Source: Typha latifolia (lineage: Eukaryota > Streptophyta > Magnoliopsida > Poales > Typhaceae). Taken from it: a DNA stretch of 64,000 nt. The stretch spans positions 10,540,501-10,604,500 of the forward strand of contig CM034106.1 of NCBI GenBank assembly GCA_019914945.1. Direction: 5' to 3'. Of the stretch, positions 37,649-48,131 are shown piece after piece. Each line of letters begins with the position of its first letter. Within the stretch, counting starts at the first letter, position 1. A program made the translations under genes and the position numbers. A model generated the notes under the pieces. That model did no database searches and had not been told where the DNA came from. It was given only the letters and a program-made list of their open reading frames with translations.

Positions 37649-40315
37649 AGATATATTACATGTAACGAAGTAGATGAGTGTAGTTTGTAAAGCTACAGAA
37701 ATGTGTACAGGAGGTAGGTACTCTTTTTTTTTTTCCTTTCCTGGGCATTTGGTATGCTATGGTAAAGTGTATATTACTATATATCAATTTTGAGTGAACA
37801 CGAGAGTTGGGAGTGTTTGAGAAAAAGACATTTGAGACTACACGACAATGCATGAAAGTGGCATGAAAGAGAAACTTTACAAGAGAGGATGGGCAGTTGA
37901 TCCCCTCCTACTGTTTATTGTCCAAGTAAAAACTACAAGAGAAGCAGGTGCTTGAGTCCTTTTATTTATTGTCCATGTAATATTTGACAAACAGTTTGTG
38001 CTTTGAAACATGCCATTTGAACTGCTAATAGGTAACACTGTGCTTCTATTAAAATGTTCTTGGTGTCACTCATTGTTTTCATATGCGCTTCAACACACAA
38101 AGGTAGTAGCACTAGAGAGAGATGCATTATTTTACCATAACATGACATTGCCTGCTGCAGCCTACGTGCTCAAAGAAGAGTGTAATCGAGAATTTAGCCC
38201 AAGTCTACTCTCATGCGAACGGATGCACAAATGGCATCAAAACTGCATCCATCCATTGGTTGAACGCTGAACAATTCATATTGCAGTGGATGTATCAGAT
38301 CCGGATGCGAAGCAAACATCACGATGCATGGACTCTGATTTGATGTATGAAATCAGTAACCAATCAACTCTTGTAAAGTTAATAGGTAATTTCTCGATAA
38401 CTAAGGAGGTCATGAGTTTGATTTTAATCTCAAATAATATTATGAAAAAAATTATTTGGTGGTTTGGTGACTTGACTCAATGGCTCGACATTGCGGTTGA
38501 TTTAAATGAGCAATTCGGCAGCGCGATGGCTTGGATCAAGTCTTAACGATGTTTGGTGAGGAGCAATTATTCAGCGACGAACATGATTTAAAGTTTAGAT
38601 TATACAACTTATTATATTAGCTAAAAATTTAGTAGAGTCTAAGTGACTTATCTAGGAATAGTTTATATTTTGTTCAGCCCATATTTAACCTCATTCGAGT
38701 TTGTCTGATCAAATTCATTGTGATTTTTTGAAAGCCAACCGTTGACCGAAAAGAAACAGGATCTTTGAATAATAGATCATTATCATTAGCTTTTGCCAAA
38801 ATATTTTTAATCTTTATTAACTGTGATTAGGGATAATTATACCCCGATGTCATTAGTTATTTTTAAATTTTCTCCTTTAAATAAATGAAGAGTTAAATTA
38901 TTATAGAAAATTAAATAAAGCTGTTTATGTGAGAATGAGCTAAATAAGATATATTTAGAAAAAGTAACCTTTAGTTGAGATAAACAAATATTCGTAGACC
39001 TTGTATTCGGGAGGAAAATAAGCAATATTTTTAATATCCCTGGCCCAGAACCTACTATTAAATATAGCTAAATAGACACTTGATCTAACTTGAGATTTGT
39101 ATTTATAATGGCACTTTGAGGTAGCACGCTAATGTCAGTAGATTGTGATGGAGTTAAGAAAAGAGGTTGAATTAGTTGACATACTAATTGGACTTTGTCT
39201 TAAAGTTGTAGGATTTGCTGTCTTATCCATATCTATTGTTGGTGGCAGTCTGGTAGATCAAGACTTTATTTATTTTTTAAATATTTATATAGATCATAAG
39301 CTCACATAGTAGACAAAGTGTTAGTTCTTCTTAATAGATTAGTTAGACAACTAAATCAATGAGTATTCAAACTACAAATATATCATGCTTAAGTTAAAAA
39401 GAAAATCACTAAATATTGAACCGAGGAATCAAACAAATAACGACTAGTTTATCACAACTAAGATATTCCCTCATTTTAAAGCAATTAAGAAATAAAACTA
39501 AATTCTTCTAAAGCAATTAAAATAATAAAATACTTTCATTAAAAAAAATTATTCTACTATATATTACTATTATACTATAAAATTATTGTCTTAAAAAGTA
39601 ATTTATTAAGTTATTTTTCGGATGAAAAATTAGTGATGTGATGTAATATTTAAATGAAACTATAAATTTTGTTATTAGAAATACCATCAACCTAGTCCAT
39701 AAACAACGAATCTACTACATCTTTTCCTTATTAATCATACATCATTTTTATTTCTCTCTTCTTTTAATTTTTAATTTTTTAATTTTTTAAAGTTGTCTAA
39801 TTTTCAAATTTTTTTAAATTTTTAATTTTTTTTATAGAAAATCATCCTCTTTCATTTCGAGATATTTTTTTCTCAACCTTTGCGTCAGAAATTCTGAAAT
39901 GTATGTTTTTTTATTACAGTTGGCCCCTCGGAAAAATTAATAATTACATCCCGGGTTTTCATAATTAAGCTGGAGAAAATAAACGGTGGTTCGCATCGTC
40001 TATAGAAAGGCTCCTGTCGGTGCACATAATCCTATTCGTTCCTATCTGCTTTTGTTTCCCTTTTCTCTTCCCCTCTTCTCCTCTTTTCCACTCTCGCGAT
40101 CTGGTTAGGTTTTACATCGCCGAATGATCTCGCTGGGTAGTTTGCTATCTCTCTCGCTCTCTTTGTGTGTGTGGTTGCATCTTTCTTTGTTTTAGAGGTA
40201 AAATTTCGTAGCTCTCCTTTGTTTGCATCGCATGTGTCCGATTACTTGTGAGATTGGTGGTTCTTGGCGGCGGAAGGGCTCAGTTTTTGGTCGTGATGAG
40301 GTTTTTGTGTTGGAT
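37649..40315. other. Intergenic region
   Basis: About 2.7 kb. ORFs of 86 codons at 38010-38270 and 38286-38546 are open but match nothing I recognise and have no splice context. A stretch at 38613-38659 resembles 50706-50753. From 39500 to 39950 it is extremely AT-rich; from about 40020 a CT-rich leader of the next gene begins. Confidence 0.5.
38613..38659 (+). repeat. Short dispersed repeat, copy 1
   Basis: Shares TATATT.GCTAA.AA..TTAGTA.A.TCTAAGTG with 50706-50753 in the same orientation; one gap and several mismatches. It is possibly a fragment of an unidentified transposon. Confidence 0.35.
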
Positions 40316-40323
40316 TAGGGTTT
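40316..40323. promoter_or_regulatory. Telo-box before the At4g00755-like start
   Basis: TAGGGTTT ends four bases before the ATG at 40328. Confidence 0.35.
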
Positions 40324-40327
40324 TGCG

Positions 40328-43300
40328 ATGGAGAATTCCTGGGACTTCTTAGAATGGTTGGGGTCGGACACCACGACGTCCGTGTTCAGTCGCCTCGACG
40401 ATCCGGCGGATCTCGTGCGTGCTGCTGCGGTATCGCGGTCCTGGCGGAAATTTGGTGAGCAATCCCTTTCTTCGTCTGAGTTGAATTTATGCAATATATA
40501 TCTTTTGTTGATGGTTAGTATTTGTGATTTATTTGAGACCTTTTCTTTTGATCATGTACGAGTGATATTGTAATGAATTGTTGTTGTTTGAATTGCTACG
40601 ATTGGGCAGATTGGTTGGCCTTGGTGTTGCTGCATTAGTGTTAGTACTTAGTGCTGGTTCGGGTTTGCACTTACGGTCGATTGCATCTAGTAATAGGGAT
40701 GTTCGAGTCTTATTGCTTTCCTCTGAGTTAGGCATGCTCATGATTACATCACAACTCCGGCTTGCAAATTTTTTGAATTGTGGGCTCTGCCGAGGATATT
40801 TCCACCTTGACATGGAGATTGGCAGCATTATGGCAGGAGGCTTTTAATTATTTGGTCTTCACTTCTTCAACGCAGCAATCTAGAAGACAATTAATGAGAT
40901 GTTTATGCATGGATAAGTTTATGATGAGTTATTTTTCCTTTCTGATAAAGAACTTGAGAATTTCATACCATCGGATAAAACTATCTATACCATGTTAGCC
41001 TATATGTGGTGAGGTCTAGTCAATCGTGTCATCTTAGTAGATCAAGTTTATGCAGACAAATCTTGTAACTCCCAAGTGTCGAAGAATGGTTATTAACAAG
41101 GAATCTTTGAAGATGGTCAATAACCATCAAAATATTTTGTGCGCATTGAACAACATATTATCAATTTTTTATAAAAGGTTTTGCTTTTTAGTAAAATGCT
41201 AGCTTAATAGTATATGTTAGTCTTATGTTTAGATGATGTCATGTGTTGTGACACTAACTTTTCTCTACTCGTTATGAGACCTCTTAGCTTCTCTACACCC
41301 AGTGAACCCTTTTCTAAAACAGGTTAAAACAATATCATTGAAAGATAATAATGCCATGGAAACTTATATTGGTTCTACCTAGTATGTACATGGTTAATTA
41401 AAACAAATATGTAATTAATGTTGACTCATAATGTACTACAAATTTAGCAGTATTTTCTCCAATTTTCTTTATACTGGTCATACTGGTCATTGGTCTATTA
41501 CACGTATCTCATAAGTATCTTCTACATGCTTTTTTTCTTAAAAATTTATGACATCACATTTCTTCATCATATATATCCTTATTGCATATATTTTTCTTTT
41601 CTTTAACCCAATAATTTTTATCAACATTTTAGAAGAGGAATAACTGAATTGTCAATCCGGCAAAATGAAATTATGTTTCAGATAACTTTCATTAGGTTTG
41701 TTTTAACGATCATGAGTGCACCTTTACATCTCTAGGCAGTAAGATAGTTTTCCTTGATGATGTTGAGTTGTAAATTGTTGATTCTAATTCATTTGATGAA
41801 CTTGTTGATTAACTAGAGTAGATCTCACATTGTCTTTTGGTAATCTCTGCCTCCTTGTCCACAACCTCTTTATGTATTTCTTCTTGTATTGATAGTTATA
41901 GAAAGTTGTGAAACGTCATCTTCAACCACATTTATCAAGCTGCATAAGATACAGAGGGCATATTTGTTTTTGTTACTTCTGGTGTTTTCTGATTTTTTTT
42001 CTCTGCGTGTGTGTGTGTGTGTGTGGTTTATTAGTCTTACAGTTATATCTAGTTATCTAATATAGAAAGTAGGGCGTTCATGTGCAGCTATAATGACTTA
42101 TTTTTTGGGCTTTGATGTTCCATTTGTTGGGTTTGCTAATTGCTTTCTTTCATGAAGTGCAAGATGTTGACGACAGTTTATTATTCTTTACCTGAATGAT
42201 TCTTTTCTGTCCCAACAGCACTTTTTACTCTACTGAATTATGAATGTATCTTATTTTATTACAGAGTCGATTTAAAAAATCATCTTTAAAGTGCTTTCCT
42301 GTGTATTGTTAAGCCTTTAGTTTTTTCACAATCTCTTGATTAGCTAATTGAACTGTTTCGCAGTTGTTACAAATGGTTTTAGCAAGAAGTTGTGTTTAAG
42401 AATTTGCCCAGAGGTGTCAAATTTTACTTGCATTATGGAAGTAAGTAGTTTGAATACAAATCAAGAAGCTGGATCTAGCACTGCTATGGAATGGAAAAAT
42501 CTGGAGAGTCAACACAAGATCTATGCATATCTTTTTCACTGTCTTGTTTCACCTAAAGGTAACAAGGATTGCATTCATCACTGTCTTGGTGCTTCTAGCA
42601 CTGATAATTTTCCAGATGAGAGCATTGCAAATACATTGGAACCAAGTGATCGAGTGGACATGAGACCGTCTTATTGGTCAAGTGGTGGCAAAAGAGATCC
42701 TGGAATTCCCGAGAGTTTAACATATCGACTCACCTCTGGTTTATGCGTCATTAATGAAATTAAGATAAAGCCATTCAAAGGTCAGTATTTTTGTTCTTTT
42801 TCAAATGGGAACACCTTCTTTTACAAGATTATTGATTTGATAATGCTCTATATCTTCTTTTTTTCAGCATTTTTTCAGTTTGGCGATCCCATATATTCAG
42901 CAAAATCTGTGCGTTTTTCAATGGGTTATTTCAAGTTAACCCGTGACTCAGAATGTTATGTGTCAGATGAGAATGAAGGCCAGCTAGCGGTTGATGAAAA
43001 CTATGTCTGGACATATGTTTCACCAGAATTTCCAATGTCTCAGGTGAGTAGAAGAGGTCTAGTTGTTGATTAGCTGAGAAATGTGATCCTACTATAGTTG
43101 ATTAGCTGAGATGTGGATGCTCTTTTCAAGTTAGTAACTATCATCACGCATGCCAGAGAGGTTATTTTATAAATGAAAATCTTCTGGAAAATTATAATAA
43201 ACTCATCTGATGGTTTGTCATTCCACTTCTTTTTTTGCTCAATTTTGTGTTTTTTTTTTCTTTTGACATGCTATTCTCTATTTTGCTGTCCTTGCCTTAG

Positions 43301-46300
43301 GTGGGGTTCAAGCTCCTCTATCTTTTGCTTTGCACTTAAGGTTCTTCTCTGCACCTCTTGACCTCATTTGTTTTTTTTGTTGGATAATAGAGATGCAACT
43401 TGGTAACTGGACAACATCCAACCATATTAGGAAATCATTGGGAATGATAGTTAAAAATGTTAATACTGTATGAAGTTTCTCTTTGTGAATGGTTGATTTT
43501 GTCTTTCTGACTTCTTTGTGAACTATTTGCTCCAGAAATAATGCTTTGTATTAAGAGTAGTCATGCATTGCATAGTTGTTCAATCTAGGCTGCCTTGATC
43601 AGTATTTACTCAAGAAAATTTTGGCAAATCATAATTTATGTGGGAGTATCCAGATTTCCCTATTATCTGACCTTGTTATGTTTCAATCAAGGTTTGAAAA
43701 ATCAGGGTCGAGATTGGAATCGGCCATCTGAAAAAACGATACGTATCGGCCAGATCGGCCCTATTTTTCGCCCAGATTGGATTGGATCTTTTTAATTACA
43801 TAAAATTCTAAATATTATTTAAAAGTAGATAAAAAATTTTAAAAATTTAGAAGACGTGATAAAAAATAAGAAAATAATAGTTATTCACATATAAGCTTCA
43901 AAAATTAAACAAAAGTACTTACTCAAAAGTCAAAATTCGATGAATATCGAGTTGGCTCTCATAAATTCTTGTAGTCGTCATCATAATTATTATAAGTTTG
44001 AAAATAATGATGTCTAGGGTCTGGTGCTTTAAAGAGTGACTGCATCATATCATTCATATCAAATGAATTTTGTTAAATCTGAGGAGGATAATAATCAATA
44101 TGTTGATCTTGTGTCTGAGGATGCTGAAGAAAATATTGAGGAGGATAATAATCAGCATATGAATCATGTAATTGTTTCAAACAATGAATACTTGCTGAAT
44201 TATAGTTCGTTGGAGTTCGCTGGAGTGAAATTTGTGTCGTCAGAGTTTGTTGAAGCTAGATCTCTCCGTTACAAAGTGAGTGAAAATAAAAGAAGAAAAT
44301 AGTGAAAAAGAGAGAGTGAGAAGAAAAGAATAACGAAGGAAAGGGAAGGAGCTTGGGGACATCAATAATTGATGTCTCTGGGTCAGATCTGGATCAGATC
44401 CATAATGGATCTGGCTCGGTTTGATCAAAACTGGCCGATTCTGACTGGGATCAGCCGTGGATTGGGATTAGGTCTGGCCGATCCCGATCCGAATGGGGAT
44501 CGGCTGATCCGACAAACCTTTGTTTCAATATCAACTGAAGTTTGTAGTCAGGTTGGAATACATGTATAATTTATGGTCTTACTGGTCTGACACAGACTAA
44601 GATGGATTGAGATCTACTATGGGATCTATTTGACCTTGTTCTACCTTTTCCATTATGTGGAAGATTGTCTTTTATGGTCATAAATTTGTGTGATTGAGAG
44701 AGTCTTATTTGTAACACTTTTACAATTTACAAACACTGCATATACTTGCAGTTGCATATCTCAAGTCTTCTGAAGTTACAATTTTTGAGTAAATCATTCC
44801 AAATGCTTTAGAGAAGAGAACTCATCGATTTTTATGAGAAACTCCATTATTTTTAAAGAGGAACACTGCAAGCTCAAATAAAGGTTTTGGATTTTGATAT
44901 GCTAGTTTCAGGATAATTTACTGAAGCTGTTTGAAGCATTAGAAGAAGCTGGGCAACTGGTTCAGAACTAGCCAAATTGGTAGACTGGAATAGTCATAGA
45001 CAGCTCAACTTTTTTCTGTAGTTCTTTGTATTCATCTTCTGTACTTGTGTCTCTGAATGTATTCATCTTCTGTACTTGTGTCTCTGAATGTATTCATCTT
45101 CTGTACTTGTGTCTCTGAATGTAATCAATTCTTTGATGCGGAAAATGGATTGGTGGGTTATTGCTTATAATTCTTGGGATTTTGAAGTAATTCTTTTATC
45201 TGGGTGATAGAGTTGTTTGGAAACTGCCTAACTTCTATATTGCATCCTTAAAATGTAACCCCTAATCATCACTATGAGTTGTCATGTGCCAGGATAATGT
45301 CTTACAATCTTTCAAGCTTCCACGACCAGCTCTTTGCATCGGTGGTGTAGTGAAGATTGAACTACTGGGTAGAGTTCAAAAACAGGCAATGGACAATTTA
45401 TACTATATTTGGTGAGTTTCATTGGATGTTTGGATTTCTTGTACTTATTAGTGATAAAATTTACGTAGATATCTTTTCTCTTTTTTGGAGAAAAGCTGAG
45501 TAAACTGGACTACCTATCACTGATAAACAAATAGGAAGGATACATATCCATTCCTAATTATCTCTTTTCTTTTCAGTTTCCTTGTACAGGATGAATCTGT
45601 TTCTTCACAAACTCTGTTGAACTGATGTGCCATAAGTGTTCTGTCATTCTTCCACAGCAAGCACGCACGCACGCACTTGCACACACATACATAACTATAT
45701 CTATATAATTAAATTTATATTAAGGTATAGATGTATATATGCATTTGTATTTACTAGTTTGATGTCGCTATTGTAGTAGGAAAATGATAGGTTTGATCCT
45801 TTGAGAAAAATATGTCAAGGTCAATCTGATATTGAAATTTTGCTTTTTCTCACTTGCTATGATGATATTTTTGCTGCCTTGCGCGTGCACACACATACCA
45901 GCTATCTGTTGTCTAGCACTTCAATGTCTTGTTGATTTTCGGTAGTAGCTTGTTACATGGTCTAGTAGTGCATTAGTCTTAACTTGCCAAAGAGATTTTT
46001 GTTTGTACTGTTATTATCTTGCGGTATGTCCAAACTGATGCTTGATTGCTAGCCTCTTTTCTTTTTTTCCTGATCACTGACTAGTTCTTTTTGCATGTCA
46101 AAGCGTGTGCCACGTTCAAGTAATTGGATTCCCTCTCTCGCCTTGCCTAGTGGTTGATGTCTCAGACACTCGTGGTAATCTGGTTCTTAAGTACAGCCCC
46201 AGTGCCGCACTCGGCACATCTCCTGATGGTGCTTCAGTGGATGAGGCCAGGGAGCCCTCAAGGTGGCATGCCATCGCAACCAGAATTAGACATTTGGGAG

Positions 46301-46404
46301 CTGGAGGAGGATGGAACCAAGCCATTCTTAACACATTGCTTGGACCTCCAGTACAGTTTATTGACGAAGATGATGATGATTCAGATATGGAACTTTTGTC
46401 CTAG
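40328..46404 (+). CDS. F-box protein At4g00755-like
   Basis: Probable substrate-recognition subunit of an SCF ubiquitin ligase; its target is unknown. Five exons: 40328-40454, 42364-42780, 42868-43043, 45293-45411 and 46104-46404, in frame, giving 379 residues. The F-box-like helix region is at residues 1-60 (EWLGSDTTTSVFSRLDDPAD, RAAAVSRSWRKF). The remainder holds conserved blocks of this subfamily: KIYAYLFHCLVSPKGNKDC, DMRPSYWSSGGKRDPGIPES, LTYRLTSGLCVINEIKIKPF, FGDPIYSAKSVRFSMGYF, LPRPALCIGGVVKIELLGRV, and near the C-terminus RHLGAGGGWNQAILNTLLGP. It ends in an acidic DEDDDDSDMELLS tail. Intron 1 is 1.9 kb and intron 3 is 2.2 kb; intron 3 holds a hAT-like element and a 31-bp triplication. 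Confidence 0.92.
42007..42024 (+). repeat. (GT)9 microsatellite
   Basis: GT run within intron 1 of the At4g00755-like gene. Confidence 0.9.
43688..44521 (+). mobile_element. hAT-like non-autonomous element, copy B (in F-box gene intron 3)
   Basis: About 834 bp. Perfect 8-bp target duplications GTTTCAAT flank it (43680-43687 and 44522-44529). Termini are CAAGGTTTG and, read inward from the other end, AAAGGTTTG; inside both ends are repeated GATCGGCC-type motifs. An 8-bp duplication with CA-type short termini fits the hAT superfamily. An 88-codon ORF at 44036-44302 has an internally duplicated EEDNNQ-containing acidic segment; it may be a transposase remnant but I cannot confirm this. It is related to copy A at 18393-18940. 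Confidence 0.75.
45028..45120 (+). repeat. 31-bp tandem triplication
   Basis: Three perfect copies (45028, 45059, 45090) of a 31-base unit beginning GTATTCATCTTCTGTACTTG, in intron 3 of the At4g00755-like gene, about 170 bases before exon 4. Perfect identity points to recent slippage. Confidence 0.97.
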
Positions 46405-47029
46405 CCTTCGGGTTTTGTAAATTGTTGCAGAGAAACTCTTTCTAATCAAGTAGCAGTACCCTATAAAACGTATTGTGCCACATGTTTGTGTCAGGAACAC
46501 TCAATTATGCTATTAACTTATATGGATCAGCTTGGTTGCTTGAGTGAATGCTCTCTGACTTCCAGTGAACTCTGTGCCTTAGGAAGCTCTTCTTAGTATG
46601 TTGTAGCAGGATCGAATGTTCGCTGTCTCTGATTGCAATGGACAGCCGAAACTGTTAATGTGGTTCTTAATTCTCAATTGAAATGTGGCAATTTGCAGCA
46701 CAACGTGTTCCTATAAGCTCGGTCAATACCCACGCTGTTCTACCTTAGAGGAGACTCTTTTTATTCTCTTTGGTTATGTAGGAATTATATCATTTCTTTT
46801 AATAAGTAACGAGGGGGAGTAAGAAAAATAATATTGGGAACTGCATTTCTAGGGACGAAATAGGGGATTTGATACTGGTCAGATAGTGGCAAGTACTTGA
46901 ATCTAACTAGAAATGTGTGCAACTAAAATGTATAGCCTAATAAATAAGAAAATTAGATGGAAATATTCAAAGAAGGTTCTCTTTCTTTCTCGTTATTTTA
47001 ATAATAACGTGTATAGATCACCGCTGTGC
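46405..47029. other. 3' UTR and spacer of the At4g00755-like gene
   Basis: No coding sequence recognised; the first few hundred bases are probably the 3' UTR. Confidence 0.5.
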
Positions 47030-47851
47030 GATGTGTTCTAGTGATAATCGAGATGATAGACCATCTCTTACTTAGCTGCCCATTCACTCGGGCCGTATGA
47101 CTTTCTTGTTATTTGGGATTTAAGTCTAAAAACCTTCCATCCTTGTTAGATATTTAGTTACTGTCTATCTACTCAAAGCTTTCAGCGGACGACATTGACT
47201 ATTATTTTTATCTTCTATGGTGCATATGGAAAGCCTATTGTAAAAATGTTTTCAACTGCAAGAAAGTCTCCCCGTCAATGCCCCTAGTTAGAGCATCGTA
47301 GCACCTTAAGCCGGCCAATTGCTCTATCTTTGCTGTTGGTTCAGCAACGAAAGCTTGCAAAGCAGGGTGGGTGGATGTGGCATGGAGAAATACATTACGA
47401 GGAGGTATTGGCATTTACATTAAGTTAAACTCTCACACTAGCCCCACTGGCTAGATCCATCTACATTGAGCACTATCCTAGCCCTCTGATGGGTGAAGTG
47501 CAGGCTATTTTGGCGGGCCTAGTCGGAGCTTTCTAACCTTCATCCACAAAAGGCGATGTGGCTGTTTAGCAACAACCAGTTATCGGTAAATTGGATCAAC
47601 GATCAAACCGCAAATCCTGATTGGGTAACCCACTATATTGTGCTGGACTGTAAACATCTGCTTTCATTGTATCCTTAGATCAAATTAGAATTCACTAGTA
47701 GATGCAACAATTACCCTGTGCATTTTCTAGTCCGATATGCTGTTAGCCTAAGGTCGTCTTCCAACCTATTGTCAGGCGAACAACTAGACGCTATCTGTAA
47801 TCGGATCTAATTCAATGACTATGGTCTATGGACCTTTTTTCTAAAAAAAAA
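47030..47851 (+). mobile_element. Degenerate 3' part of a LINE (zf-RVT and RNase H), fragment 2
   Basis: Plus-strand translation gives a zf-RVT-like DHLLLSCPFTRAV near 47055-47095, then RNase H-like pieces VGSATKACKAGWVDVAWRNT and RGGIGIYIKLN near 47335-47430, and EVQAILAGL near 47500. These are the usual order of domains at the end of plant LINE ORF2. Nine A at 47843-47851 form the likely tail. Many stops and frame breaks show it is inactive. It is related in type to 28500-28955. Confidence 0.68.
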
Positions 47852-48131
47852 CGAATACGGATATGAAGTTAAATCAAATTAATCTAAGTCAATATTCGAC
47901 AGTAAAGCGGCAAGATCCCCTTTCTACTCAAATTATTGGTTTCACTAATTTCTCAATGATGCCCAAATGGGATGACATAGATTACCAGACTAAGATGGGC
48001 TTTGGGCCTCTTATCCTCGTTAATTACTTCCTCTTTACTTGTTGTCCGCCATTGGCCTTGGCCTAAAAAATTGCTCAGCTTTACTCTCTTCAGGTTTCAT
48101 TCCCTTCCATCGGTTTGGATCAAACAAGCGG

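Noticed and set aside
38010..38546. Two neighbouring 86-codon ORFs as a small gene
   Set aside because: Different frames, no recognisable domains, no clear splice junction joining them and AT-rich flanks.
45028..45120. Direct repeats considered as a CRISPR-like array
   Set aside because: Units are adjacent without spacers, in an intron of a plant gene; a simple tandem repeat.
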